Shown: piece after piece, positions 27,033 to 36,570 of the stretch
Layout: every line of letters begins with the position of its first letter
Numbering within the stretch: the first letter of the stretch is position 1
Assembly: GCA_028823035.1 (NCBI GenBank)
Contig: JAPKCI010000030.1
Location: 1-43,498 of the forward strand
Reading direction: 5' to 3'
Length of the DNA: 43,498 bases
DNA from: Rubripirellula sp.
GTDB lineage: Bacteria > Planctomycetota > Planctomycetia > Pirellulales > Pirellulaceae
Made by a program: the position numbers and the translations under genes
Notes under the pieces: model-generated
What the model was told of the DNA's origin: nothing
Database searches by the model: none
The model's input: only the letters and a program-made list of their open reading frames with translations

Positions 27033-28075
27033 CAAAGCCAACGTTTGCGATGCTGTGCTGTGCCTGTGGGGCCGAGAATGTTGTCAAAACTGAAATCGCC
27101 GAAGAGGGCTGGCGGTTGGCTTTTTCAAGGCCAGGTTTTGTTACTGCCAAGCATGATGGCGATGTACCGCTGCCCTCGGGGGTTTTCGTTCGTGCTGCGT
27201 CCCGTTCCATTGGACAGATGCGTGGAAGCAACGCCAATGAGTTGGTCCGGGCTGTGCTTGAAAAACTTGCCGCGTATGATCCACATGGCCGGTGCTATGA
27301 TCAACTCCATGTCTGGCCGAAGGATCGCTTGCCGATCGGAAGGTTCGGGTTTGAGCCAGGTCCTGATGAGGTTTCTGAGGCGGTCGCCAGAGAGGTTTTT
27401 GCAGGTGTCAGCGACCCTTGGCTCAAATGCGATGCCGCGAATCGAATCGCTCAACCCGGTGATCGCGTCCTCGATCTTGTGCTGGTCGAACCATCCCATT
27501 GGTTCCTGGGAACCCATGACGCGACGATCTGGCCGACCCGCTGGCCTGGTGCTGTGCAGCCAATGCAGCCCAGGTTTGACCCGATATCACGGGCCTACTA
27601 CAAAGCAGCAGAATCGATCACGTGGAGTGGATTCGACTTGAAACCAGGCGATCTGGCGGTCGAAATTGGAAGTGCGCCCGGTGGGACTTGCGGTAGATTG
27701 CTGGAACTGGGGTTGCGAGTCATCGGAATTGATCCTGCTGAAATGGATCCTCGGATTGAGCAGCATCCCAACTTTCAACACATTCAAGCGCGGGGCGATG
27801 ATCTGCCGCGACGGCAGTTTCGCGGCGCAAAATGGTTGTTGGTTGACTTCAATGTCAAACCCGATCAGGCCCTGACCATAATTCAGAATATCGTGACCCA
27901 TCGTCAGAGCGACTTTTTGGGACTGCTGATTACCCTCAAAATTGGCGACTACGACTCTGCCGAACTGATTGAAAGCTGGTTTGACAGAATTGTGTCATGG
28001 AAACCAAGCAAAGTTCAGGTGCGTCAACTTGCGAGAAACAGGCGCGAAGTCTGTTTCGCTGTCAGCATGGGCTAG
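27029..28075 (+). CDS. RlmM-like 2'-O-ribose RNA methyltransferase
   Basis: Protein of 348 residues. The N-terminal part (MLCCACGAENVVKTEIAEEG) fits a THUMP-like RNA-binding region. The C-terminal FtsJ/RrmJ-type domain binds SAM at AVEIGSAPGGTCGRLLE (about 210-226). FDPISRAYYKAAESI supplies a Lys, LLVDFNV an Asp and ITLKIGDYD a second Lys, matching the K-D-K part of the K-D-K-E catalytic set of 2'-O-methyltransferases. The closest known family is RlmM, which modifies C2498 of 23S rRNA in enterobacteria. The exact target here is inferred only. It overlaps the amidohydrolase gene by 4 bases. Confidence 0.85.
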   Translation: MTKPTFAMLCCACGAENVVKTEIAEEGWRLAFSRPGFVTAKHDGDVPLPSGVFVRAASRSIGQMRGSNANELVRAVLEKLAAYDPHGRCYDQLHVWPKDRLPIGRFGFEPGPDEVSEAVAREVFAGVSDPWLKCDAANRIAQPGDRVLDLVLVEPSHWFLGTHDATIWPTRWPGAVQPMQPRFDPISRAYYKAAESITWSGFDLKPGDLAVEIGSAPGGTCGRLLELGLRVIGIDPAEMDPRIEQHPNFQHIQARGDDLPRRQFRGAKWLLVDFNVKPDQALTIIQNIVTHRQSDFLGLLITLKIGDYDSAELIESWFDRIVSWKPSKVQVRQLARNRREVCFAVSMG

Positions 28076-28678
28076 GCGAATTGCGGTGGAAAAGTTTGGC
28101 GTCGGGGATTTAGGTTGATCAGCGAATTGGTCAATCAAGGCGATTTGCTCGCAGCAAATGTCTTGTTGTTCGAAGTTTTCCCGCAACTGAGGTGGATTCC
28201 ATGTTCCAGAATCCATGTTCCAGAATCCATGCGATTCATGGCGTCATGAGATTAGATCTGCGGCTTGTGAGATACCTCTGTGCGGTTGCTGCCGCGAGGC
28301 CAGAGGTGACTGGTGGAAATTGGAAGTTCGCCAGTATTATCGGAGTTCCTTTCACTTCGAATCTATTTGCTTGCATTGGAGAAGATGCTAACGAACGACA
28401 ATGATATAGTTCGCCGTGGCCGGGGGGCTGCGTTGCAACCGTTCTTTGAGACGCCCATTTGTGCTGTTATTTGCTTTCGTTTTCGCTTTTGCCTTGGCTC
28501 AACGCTCAATGTTCCCTGTTTTTTTGGGCTCGCGGCAGATGGCCTCGTGAGTGGTTGGCGCATTCCCCATGGGTGGGACGAGTAATTTACAGGATCAATC
28601 TTGCGTTCAACGCGACAAGGGGCCTAATCTCCCACCGTCTAGTGGACCCGCTACGTTCCTCCGATTTATAGAATTGCC
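28076..28678. other. Intergenic region of about 600 bases
   Basis: No convincing gene was found in these 603 bases; short open frames here lack family-like content and start signals. It holds a 14-bp tandem repeat at 28201-28228 and an AT-richer stretch near 28390-28500. A promoter for the large downstream gene is expected here, but I could not identify a clear -35/-10 pair. Confidence 0.5.
28201..28228 (+). repeat. 14-bp tandem repeat
   Basis: atgttccagaatcc occurs twice in tandem (28201-28214 and 28215-28228), flanked by a further ggattcc upstream and an atgcgattc downstream. GGATTC and GAATCC within it form a short inverted repeat. It lies in a non-coding gap. Confidence 0.8.
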
Positions 28679-31600
28679 ATGGAAGGCTCCATCCGCTCAT
28701 TTTGTATCTTTCTTGTCGTTGCCACCTGCATGGTTGCCAACGTATTCGAAGTTTCTGCTGAAGAGGCTCAGTGGATCTGGAAAAACGGAAGCCGAATGGG
28801 AGTTGAAGTCCCCAAAGGCGAGGTCTGTTTATTCCGCAAGCCAATCAACCTTCGGGTGAAAGCGGCTGGTCGAATTGAGATCGCTGCCGACGACGAGTAC
28901 GAAGTATTCGTGAATGGCAAGTCCATTGGTCAGGGGAATTCTGCCCGCCAGATGCAGGAATATGACATCACGAACTACCTAGAGGTGGGGCGTAATGTTG
29001 TTGCTGTTCGCGTGGTCAACACGCACGGCAACACTGCAGCGATGGCAGCACGAGTTTCAATACGCCCCAGTGGTGGAGACAAGTGGTTCACGTTTAGCAG
29101 CAGCCCTTCATGGCGGACCAGCACCAAGGAAAGCCCACTGTGGGAAACGGTTCTGTTCAATGATCGCTTGTGGGGTTCAGCAGCAGCCTTTGGCAAGCTT
29201 GGCGATACCGTGCCTTGGGATCGTGATGTGGATGTAGTTGCCGAGCAGCAAACGGAGCAGCGAGAAAGATTCCAGATTCAAAAGGGATTTGGAGTTCAGC
29301 GTGTGCTCAGTGACGACCAGGTCGGTTCAATCATCGCCATGACTTTTAATGAATTTGGTCACATCATACTGTCACAGGAAGATGGGCCTTTGCTGCTCGT
29401 CTTTGATAAAGACGAAGACGGTATTCCGGAGCAGGTTCGGACTTATTGTGACAAAGTAAAATCATGCCAGGGAATTCTGGCACTCAACGGCGAAGTGTTC
29501 GTTACTGGTGATGGTCCAGAGGGGGCAGCTTTGTATCGGTTGACTGATGTAGATCGGAATGGAACCTTGGAACAGGTCACGGCGATCGTAAAATTCAAAG
29601 GGGATGCTGGTGAGCATGGCCCGCACGGTTTGCGGTTGGGTCCAGACGGCATGATTTACGTCGTGCTGGGAAGTCATACCCAATACACAGGCAAGGGTGG
29701 CCCCGGAGAGACTCTGCCGGAAACTTACGAAGGGGATTTACTGCCTCGCTACGAGGACCCTGCCGGTCATGGTCTTGGGATCAAGGCTCCAGGAGGAACC
29801 GTGATCCGCACCAATGCTGATGGTTCCGTCGTTGAACGTGTCGCTGGTGGAATCCGTAACGCATACGATCTGGTGTTCCATCCCAATGGTGGACTGTTCA
29901 TCCACGACGCCGATATGGAGTCGGATGTCGATACCGTTTGGTATCGACCAACTGCCCTTTTTGATGTCACAGAAGCTGCCGAATTTGGCTGGCGAACCGG
30001 TTGGGCCAAGTGGCCCGAACACTACTATGACCGTCTGCCAAATCTGCTCGAAACTGGTAAGGGCAGTCCAACGGGGGCTGTTTGTTACGAACATTACATG
30101 TTCCCCGCTCGCTATCACAATTCCCTTTTTCTGGCCGATTGGTCCGAGGGCAGGATCTTGAATGTGCGTCTGAAGCAACGTGGCGCTGGATACATAGCTG
30201 ACAGTGAAGTGTTCCTGAAGGGACAACCATTGAATGTTACCGACCTTGATGTCGGTCCTGACGGCGGAATGTATTTCTGTACCGGAGGCAGGGGCACGGC
30301 TGGTGGTGTTTATCGCGTCGTCTACAAGGGTGATATCCCAGATCGAATGAAGAACCTTGGCACCGGCGTCGCTGCGGCGATCCGACAGCCGCAGTTGGAA
30401 TCTGCCTGGGCTCGCCAGAAAATTGCATCGATCAAACGCGAACTTGGAGCGGATTGGGGGCAGTTGGTTGCGGGTGTTGCCTACAGCAAGGACAACCCGG
30501 CCCAGTACCGCATTCGCGCGATGGACCTGATGCAATTGTTTGGACCCGTACCCAGTGAAGATTTGGTATTGGAGCTGAGTGAGGCAGAAAATGAGATGGT
30601 GCGTGCCAAAGCAGCTTTCATGATGGGACTACATCCCGATGCACAAAGTCAGAAACGCCTGATCGCGATGCTCGCTGACAGTGACCCTCGTGTTCAGCGT
30701 GTTGCTTGTGAGGCAATGTTGCGAAGCGATGTCTTGCCAGAAACAACCGAAGATCTGCTTCCGTTGCTCGCAGACGACGACCGCATACTTGTTTTTGTCG
30801 CCCGCCGACTATTGGAAAAAATGCCTGTCGAGACTTGGCAGGATGAGGTGCTTGTTAACAGCGACCCGCGTATTGCTTTGGTTGGCATGTTGGCACTGGT
30901 CAATGCGGATCCCACGAAGGAAACCTGCATGAAGGTTTTGAACCGATGCAGTGAGCTGATGACAGAATTCTTGAGTGATGCCAACTTTGTCGACACGCTG
31001 CGACTCTGTCAGGTAGCGCTTCATCGAGGAGAAATAGCACCCGAAAAGGTGACTGCGTTGCGAGACCAGATTGCGGAGGAGTTTCCTGCAGGTGACTCCC
31101 GCATGAATCACGAGTTGATTCGTCTGGCTGCCTATCTTCAGGCAGATGATGTCGCTGAAAGAGCTTTGGAATACATTAGTGGTGATGATTCTGAAGAGAA
31201 TCGTACTCTGGTTGCAATGTGCCTGCAGTTCTTCTCGCACGATTGGACAGCGGAGCAACGTTTTCAAATTTTGAAGTACTACGAGAATGCGGCAAATGAT
31301 ACGAAATCGAATGCCTTGTCCATGTATTTGATGAATGCAACACGTGACTTTGCAAAGTCTCTTTCGGATCAGGACGTTGTGGCGATTCTTGAACAGGGTG
31401 CTGTATGGCGAAATGCGGCCTTGGCAGCGATTTATCGATTGCCCCGACCCATCGACGCATCAACCGCGGAAGTGCTTCGCAAGCTCGATCGTGAATTGAT
31501 CGCCAATCCAAAGGCTGGTGATATCGAACGACGTCTTCGGACAGGAATTGTCGCGATGTTTGCCACGGCGAAAGACGAAGCATCAAGTGCTTACTTGAGA

Positions 31601-32467
31601 GGGCTCTGGCGTACTGAGCCAGAACGCCGTGCCGTGGTAGCCATGGCATTGGCTCAAAAACCCGAGGGTGACAATTGGGACTACCTGGTTCGAAGCCTGA
31701 ACGTATTGGAGGATGAAACGGCTGCGGAAGTCATCAAGGCTTTGCGGTCAGTTGAAGTGGCTACGGACGATCCAATGGCAATTCGCCAGTTAATTCTGCT
31801 GGGTGTCCGAGCAGAGAAGAAAGGTTCGAGATTCGAAAATGTTGAAGGATTGCTGGAGCATTGGACAGGAATGCAGCGGCCTGAAAAAGCCGCAACATCC
31901 ATGCGTCCGTGGCAGAAATGGTATGCGAATGCAAATCCGGATCGTGTGCCTGCTGAATTGCCCGATCCGGCCGAATCTCGCTGGGACCTTGAGCAATTGG
32001 TTGAGTACTTGGAAAGTGACACGGGTCGTTTTGGCGATCCTGTTCATGGTCGAGTTGCGTTTACCAAAGCGAAGTGTGCACAGTGTCATCAATTCGGGAA
32101 CTACGGTGAGGCCATCGGTCCATCACTCTCGGGAATTGGACGCCGCTACACGAAACGCGAGATCCTTGAATCGACCCTCTTTCCGACGCACGTCGTGAGC
32201 GACCAGTACGCCAGCAAGCGGGTTTTGACTCTTGATGGTCGGGTGATCAGTGGCTTGATAAGCCAACGCAGCGATCAGAATATCGAATTGCGTGATGCCA
32301 ATAATGAGGTGTTCCTGATTCAGGAGAAGGAGATCGATCAGATTCTGCCGAGTACCAGCAGCATCATGCCCAGCGGACTGTTGGATGATCTGACGTTGCA
32401 GGAAATCAGCGATTTGATGGCTTACTTGGGGGTCGTGCCTCCGCTGGAAGTCGCAACCCGTCCCTGA
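28679..32467 (+). CDS. Secreted PVC-type propeller/HEAT/cytochrome c protein
   Basis: Protein of 1262 residues with an N-terminal signal peptide (SFCIFLVVATCMVANVFEVS). Part 1 (about 30-175) is a beta-sandwich like those of rhamnosidase N-terminal domains (IAADDEYEVFVNGKSIGQG). Part 2 (about 200-560) is a glucose/sorbosone dehydrogenase-like beta-propeller (GPHGLRLGPDGMIYVVLGSH; RNAYDLVFHPNGGLFIHDAD). Part 3 (about 580-1080) is HEAT-like helical repeats. Part 4 is a C-terminal cytochrome c domain with CAQCH at about 1132-1136, and the distal end LLDDLTLQEISDLMAYLGVV typical of PVC heme-binding domains. Such proteins are very common in planctomycetes and are thought to act in periplasmic carbohydrate oxidation. 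Electron acceptor and substrate are unknown. It is followed by an intrinsic terminator. Confidence 0.93.
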   Translation: MEGSIRSFCIFLVVATCMVANVFEVSAEEAQWIWKNGSRMGVEVPKGEVCLFRKPINLRVKAAGRIEIAADDEYEVFVNGKSIGQGNSARQMQEYDITNYLEVGRNVVAVRVVNTHGNTAAMAARVSIRPSGGDKWFTFSSSPSWRTSTKESPLWETVLFNDRLWGSAAAFGKLGDTVPWDRDVDVVAEQQTEQRERFQIQKGFGVQRVLSDDQVGSIIAMTFNEFGHIILSQEDGPLLLVFDKDEDGIPEQVRTYCDKVKSCQGILALNGEVFVTGDGPEGAALYRLTDVDRNGTLEQVTAIVKFKGDAGEHGPHGLRLGPDGMIYVVLGSHTQYTGKGGPGETLPETYEGDLLPRYEDPAGHGLGIKAPGGTVIRTNADGSVVERVAGGIRNAYDLVFHPNGGLFIHDADMESDVDTVWYRPTALFDVTEAAEFGWRTGWAKWPEHYYDRLPNLLETGKGSPTGAVCYEHYMFPARYHNSLFLADWSEGRILNVRLKQRGAGYIADSEVFLKGQPLNVTDLDVGPDGGMYFCTGGRGTAGGVYRVVYKGDIPDRMKNLGTGVAAAIRQPQLESAWARQKIASIKRELGADWGQLVAGVAYSKDNPAQYRIRAMDLMQLFGPVPSEDLVLELSEAENEMVRAKAAFMMGLHPDAQSQKRLIAMLADSDPRVQRVACEAMLRSDVLPETTEDLLPLLADDDRILVFVARRLLEKMPVETWQDEVLVNSDPRIALVGMLALVNADPTKETCMKVLNRCSELMTEFLSDANFVDTLRLCQVALHRGEIAPEKVTALRDQIAEEFPAGDSRMNHELIRLAAYLQADDVAERALEYISGDDSEENRTLVAMCLQFFSHDWTAEQRFQILKYYENAANDTKSNALSMYLMNATRDFAKSLSDQDVVAILEQGAVWRNAALAAIYRLPRPIDASTAEVLRKLDRELIANPKAGDIERRLRTGIVAMFATAKDEASSAYLRGLWRTEPERRAVVAMALAQKPEGDNWDYLVRSLNVLEDETAAEVIKALRSVEVATDDPMAIRQLILLGVRAEKKGSRFENVEGLLEHWTGMQRPEKAATSMRPWQKWYANANPDRVPAELPDPAESRWDLEQLVEYLESDTGRFGDPVHGRVAFTKAKCAQCHQFGNYGEAIGPSLSGIGRRYTKREILESTLFPTHVVSDQYASKRVLTLDGRVISGLISQRSDQNIELRDANNEVFLIQEKEIDQILPSTSSIMPSGLLDDLTLQEISDLMAYLGVVPPLEVATRP

Positions 32468-32500
32468 TTGTAGGTGACTGCATCGGCAAAAAAGCTAACT

Positions 32501-32532
32501 TCACCCCATCGAAGATGGGGTGATTTTCTTTG
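32501..32532 (+). terminator. Rho-independent terminator
   Basis: Two perfect 10-bp arms, TCACCCCATC (32501-32510) and GATGGGGTGA (32514-32523), enclose the 3-base loop GAA. A T-rich tail TTTTCTTT follows at once. It starts 34 bases after the stop of the large cytochrome gene and separates it from yidC. Confidence 0.9.
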
Positions 32533-32716
32533 ATAGGCACCTGTTGCCGCACTTTTAGTCGCAATTGGTCATGCCTGAAGGCTTCCACCTTCCCAAGATT
32601 TGTTTTGGGGACCAGAATACTGAAATGTCAGCCGATGTCTGCGATTCGTGGATTCGGCCGAAGTCTGCGATGCAGCTTTGTCTTGCCCTAAATCCCCGCT
32701 AGAACTGGGACTGATT

Positions 32717-35149
32717 GTGGAACGTCGTCTGCTCACGTTCATCGTCGCTTCAACGGCGTTTTTCTTGGTGTACATCACACTGCGGTCGAGGTTTGCTCCT
32801 CCGCAGGAAAATCAGGATCCTGTCGTTGCTGAAGCGCCCGCGGTTGATCAAGCCGGTGTTCCAGCTGTGGATGAAGAGGCAGGTGAAGCATCCGGGAGTC
32901 CTGAGAGCGATCCGACGGAATCAACCGACGGAGCTGACACGGTAACCGAGGTTGCTGCCCCAAGACCAGAAAAATCGGAGTGGCTGACAGTCGGGTCGAT
33001 GGACCCTGAGGCCGGTTACTACATGCTGGTAACTCTGTGCAGCAAGGGCGGCGGTGTCGAACGTCTTGAACTCACTGAGAGAGAAAGTAGCGGCGGGTTG
33101 AAGTATCGCAGGGTCGACGTTAGCAGTGGTTATCTCGGGTACTTTGCCGGTTCCGATTTGACCGACACGGACGGCGTGAGCGTGAATGTGGTTGGGCCAG
33201 GAACGCCTGCCGAGATCGCCGGTCTTCAGGTTGGAGATGTGATTGTCGGCATCGACGGCAAAGTTGTCGCGATGCGAGATGATTTGGTGACGATGATGTC
33301 CGCGACGCAACCCAGCCAAAGCATCGAAGTTGAGGTGAACCGTTCGGGATCAATTCTGACACTCAAGGCGGTTCTGACGGAACATCCCCTCGATCTCATG
33401 CGTTTAGCGCGGGATGGCGGGCCGGACCAGATCATCGGCAATCTTTCCCGGCTGTCATGTTTGTTGACTTTGGCACAAGTGAACAAGAAAAAGATTGGTG
33501 CAACGAATATCTCGCTGCCTGGTTTGACCAATCCGATGGAATTGAATTGGGACACCACTTCGAAAGACGCCACTTCGAAGGACGCAGCGGCTTCATTCAC
33601 GGTCGAGTTAACGCAGGCAGAGATGGCGGCCGTCGGTGGCAGTGCTTTGCGGATTAGCCGTTCTTACAGTCTGGCCGAGGAATCGTATGCCTTGGACATG
33701 GACATTGAGGTAGACAACCTGAGTGAAACCGAACAGGACATCAGCATCAGGCTTGAAGGTGCCAACGGGATCACGTTGGAAGGCTGGTGGTACAGCACCA
33801 AGATCAGCCCTAATTGGGGTGGAGCGGCGGCTCGTGATATTGTTGTCAAGACAAAATCAGCCGGACATGAATTGGTCAGTGGATTCGAATTGCTGAAAGC
33901 TGCCAAGAACGAAGAACGACCGAATGCTGATCCTGCCCTGCCCCGTTTTGGGATGACACCGTTGTTATTTGCTGACGATGGCGACGTAGCAAATCGGGAA
34001 ATGAGTTATGTCGGTGTTGACTCACAGTACTTTACAGTCGCTTACGTGCCTCCCGAAGGTCAGGACTTTCTGACCACTTTTGAGCGAGCGGGGGCTGGTA
34101 TCGCTTCAGATCCAAGTTCGATAATCAGGCATCAAGAACGGGCCGTCAACTCAACCTTCTATCTCAATGGTCTTAGCCAGACCCTCGCTCCGGGCAAATC
34201 AATGCGTCAGGAATTGAGACTGTTTGCCGGTCCCAAGTATCCCGAATTGTTGCAACGTTATGGCTTGCAGGACTGCATTTATTACGGTTGGTTTTCTGCG
34301 ATTGCCAAATTGCTGGGCCGACTGCTGCATGTTTTGTCGGGCGTTGGAAACTACGCACTCGCCATCATCCTGCTGACATTGATTGTTCGTGGTTGCATGT
34401 TTCCGCTTAGCCGCAAAGCAGCCGTCAACGCCCAGAGAATGCAGGAATTGGCCCCTGAACTGAAGAAAATTACCGAGCAATACAAAGACGATATGGAGGG
34501 GAAACTTAAGGCGCAGCGTGAATTGCAGCAGCGCGTTGGGTTAAATCCGTTGGCCGGATGCCTACCCATGTTCATTCAGCTTCCGATCTTTCTCGGGCTT
34601 TACCGAACATTGTCAGTCGATATTGAAATGCGACAACAGCCGGCATTTAGTTTCAGCGACTGGGCCTCGAATCTTGCAGGCCCTGATAAGCTCGCTTATT
34701 GGGGCGATTGGCTGTGGGATTACCTTTCCGGCCGAGGAACCGGATGGCTAGGGCCCTACTTCAATCTGTTGCCAGTGATTGTGGTGGTGCTTTACCTGGT
34801 TCAGCAGAAGATGTTCATGCCGCCGGCCACTGACGAGCAAACGGCGATGACGCAGAAAATGATGAACATCATGACTCTGATGATGGGGCTGTTCTTCTTC
34901 CGCGTTCCCGCAGGACTATGCATCTACTTTATTACCAGTAGTTGCTGGGGCATCTGTGAACGAATGATCGTCAAGCGAACCCTGCCTACCAAGAACCACT
35001 TTGATTTAGCTGCTTTGGAAGGTGGTGAGGGTGCCGTCGCCGTGAAATCTCCGTCGTTGGCGGAACGCATCCGAAGTCAGGTGGCAAAACCCGAACCTTC
35101 TTTTGAAAAGCCCAACAAAAGAAAACGCCCAAGCGGCAAAAAGAAATAG
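32717..35149 (+). CDS. yidC: Membrane protein insertase YidC with inserted PDZ domain
   Basis: Protein of 810 residues, longer than the roughly 540-600 of most Gram-negative YidC proteins. GTG 32717 starts VERRLLTFIVASTAFFLVYI, the usual first helix, with GGGA upstream; the frame to 32648 is rejected. A large periplasmic region follows. At about residues 139-222 it carries a PDZ-like module (GPGTPAEIAGLQVGDVIVGI, then a VEVNRSGSILTL strand). The conserved insertase core is C-terminal: ALAIILLTLIVRGCMFPLSR with the key Arg (about 550), GCLPMFIQLPIFLGLYRTL, LPVIVVVLYLVQQKMF and FFFRVPAGLCIYFITSS. The basic tail (KPNKRKRPSGKKK) could bind ribosomes. It inserts proteins into the inner membrane with or without Sec. 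Confidence 0.95.
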   Translation: MERRLLTFIVASTAFFLVYITLRSRFAPPQENQDPVVAEAPAVDQAGVPAVDEEAGEASGSPESDPTESTDGADTVTEVAAPRPEKSEWLTVGSMDPEAGYYMLVTLCSKGGGVERLELTERESSGGLKYRRVDVSSGYLGYFAGSDLTDTDGVSVNVVGPGTPAEIAGLQVGDVIVGIDGKVVAMRDDLVTMMSATQPSQSIEVEVNRSGSILTLKAVLTEHPLDLMRLARDGGPDQIIGNLSRLSCLLTLAQVNKKKIGATNISLPGLTNPMELNWDTTSKDATSKDAAASFTVELTQAEMAAVGGSALRISRSYSLAEESYALDMDIEVDNLSETEQDISIRLEGANGITLEGWWYSTKISPNWGGAAARDIVVKTKSAGHELVSGFELLKAAKNEERPNADPALPRFGMTPLLFADDGDVANREMSYVGVDSQYFTVAYVPPEGQDFLTTFERAGAGIASDPSSIIRHQERAVNSTFYLNGLSQTLAPGKSMRQELRLFAGPKYPELLQRYGLQDCIYYGWFSAIAKLLGRLLHVLSGVGNYALAIILLTLIVRGCMFPLSRKAAVNAQRMQELAPELKKITEQYKDDMEGKLKAQRELQQRVGLNPLAGCLPMFIQLPIFLGLYRTLSVDIEMRQQPAFSFSDWASNLAGPDKLAYWGDWLWDYLSGRGTGWLGPYFNLLPVIVVVLYLVQQKMFMPPATDEQTAMTQKMMNIMTLMMGLFFFRVPAGLCIYFITSSCWGICERMIVKRTLPTKNHFDLAALEGGEGAVAVKSPSLAERIRSQVAKPEPSFEKPNKRKRPSGKKK

Positions 35150-35244
35150 CGTCCACGGTCAACGACCTGAGCGTCATTCGCGTCGTGGGGCAAGCAATGC
35201 CGTGACGGAAATAGAACGACGGCCTGGTTCTGTTACGCCGACTG

Positions 35245-35670
35245 CTAAATATAAAACATCGTGGCATCACCGTGTCTCGCCTGCTCTACCAATCCGCTGA
35301 GTGTTGCCTGACGGAGAATCTGACGTGACGCGTTGGCAGCATCGTCCCAACGTTCCTGCAGCATCTCAGCGATGGGGGTGGAGTGGGCTTCTGTGCGGCA
35401 CCCTGCTTCTTGGGAGCCAACCGCTTCGGCAATGTCCAGCAGTGTGATGGTTGCAGGATCAACCGATAAGCGGTAACCACCTTGGCTGCCGCGGATACTT
35501 TGCACCCAGCCCAATGCCCGCAAGGTACGGAGAATCTGTACCAGAAAGGGACCTGGGACTCCGTGTCGATCGGTGATTTCCCGGATCGCCACGGGAGTCC
35601 CTTCGTCGCTTCGAATTGCCAATTCCAGCATGGCAAGGCAAGCGTAGTGAACACGAGCGGAGATGACCAT
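35245..35670 (-). CDS. Rrf2-family transcriptional regulator
   Basis: Protein of 141 residues from ATG 35670 with GGAGA upstream; a longer frame to 35793 is rejected. The winged-helix N-terminus is typical: MVISARVHYACLAMLELAI, REITDRHGVPGPFLVQILRT, and WVQSIRGSQGGYRLSVDPATI, where the RGSQGGY wing is the family hallmark. The region that holds three Cys residues in IscR-type members has only CRTEAH here, so binding of an Fe-S cluster by three Cys is unlikely. It lies 16 bases downstream of cysH on the same strand, like CymR-type regulators of cysteine genes. A target operator may be the palindrome upstream of cysH. Confidence 0.92.
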   Translation of the reverse strand: MVISARVHYACLAMLELAIRSDEGTPVAIREITDRHGVPGPFLVQILRTLRALGWVQSIRGSQGGYRLSVDPATITLLDIAEAVGSQEAGCRTEAHSTPIAEMLQERWDDAANASRQILRQATLSGLVEQARHGDATMFYI

Positions 35671-35686
35671 TAAACGTCTCCGCCAA

Positions 35687-36538
35687 TTAGGAAGAATGAA
35701 GACCGCATTCGGTCTTTTTGAATCCGCTCCAGCGACCAGAACGCTCATCCTCGCCTGGCAGCACGGCACGTGTACAAGGCCAGCAGCCAACACTTGGATA
35801 GCCTTGGTCGTGAAGTGGATTGTACGGAATGTCTTCCGCAGTGATCAGAGACCAAACATCCTTTTTGGTCCAATTTGCCAGCGGGCTGATCTTTACAAGT
35901 TGAAACTTTCGGTCCCAGCCGACGATAGGAGCTTTGGCACGGTCGGGGCTTTGGTCGCGGCGGATTGCGCTGGCCCAAGCGTGATGACCCTTGGCGGACT
36001 CATGAAGAACTTTCAGCTTTCGGTCGAAACAACATTGATTTGGATTCGACTTGTAGACGGGGCCGCCATTGGCAGACTCGTATTCTTCGATCGTCAGTTC
36101 TGGCAGTTTGTACTCAACTTCAATGCCGTACTTTGCTTTGACGCGTTCCCTCAGTTCATGCGTTTCTTTGAACTGGTAACCGGTATCCAAATTAAAGATT
36201 GGTGTTTCGGGCGCAACTTCGGCCAACATATGAATGATGGTCATTCCCTCAGGTCCGAAAGCGGTTGCCATGGTGAACTTGGGTGCGAACCTTTGGACAG
36301 CCCAACTCAGGATTTCTTTCGGTGACGCGGTTTCTAATCGCTGACTCTCGCGGTCCAGTTCTTCCAAAAGCGAGTCGGTTGGTGGCAAGGGTGGCGTGGC
36401 TGCCAAGGCCCCTCGCGGCTCATCTGAGTCTGGTGAGAGTATTGTTAGCGTCGGAGCGGTGGGCCGTTTGGGTTCTGGCTGAGCAGAATTACCCGGCGGT
36501 ACGGGGGCGTTCATCAGTGGTTTCGGCCGAGCGGACAT
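35687..36538 (-). CDS. cysH: Assimilatory APS (adenylyl-sulfate) reductase, CysH family
   Basis: Protein of 283 residues from ATG 36538; the promoter found just upstream rules out the longer frame to 36658. The core (FTMATAFGPEGMTIIHMLAE; FNLDTGYQFKETHELR) is the PAPS/APS reductase fold of the PP-loop superfamily. The CC pair in NPNQCCFDRK (about 168) and CWPC in VGCWPCTRAV (about 249) are the ligands of the [4Fe-4S] cluster that marks APS reductases, and the C-terminal ECGLH (Cys about 278) is the catalytic motif. So it probably reduces APS to sulfite with thioredoxin in cysteine synthesis. A proline-rich N-terminal stretch is unusual. It is co-transcribed with the Rrf2 gene. Confidence 0.95.
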   Translation of the reverse strand: MSARPKPLMNAPVPPGNSAQPEPKRPTAPTLTILSPDSDEPRGALAATPPLPPTDSLLEELDRESQRLETASPKEILSWAVQRFAPKFTMATAFGPEGMTIIHMLAEVAPETPIFNLDTGYQFKETHELRERVKAKYGIEVEYKLPELTIEEYESANGGPVYKSNPNQCCFDRKLKVLHESAKGHHAWASAIRRDQSPDRAKAPIVGWDRKFQLVKISPLANWTKKDVWSLITAEDIPYNPLHDQGYPSVGCWPCTRAVLPGEDERSGRWSGFKKTECGLHSS

Positions 36539-36570
36539 GGCTGGAAATACGGTAAATGGTTTGCTTTTGT

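Noticed and set aside
29738-30535. Open frame of 265 codons on the minus strand
   Set aside because: It is antisense to the well-supported PVC-type propeller protein and shows no family signature.
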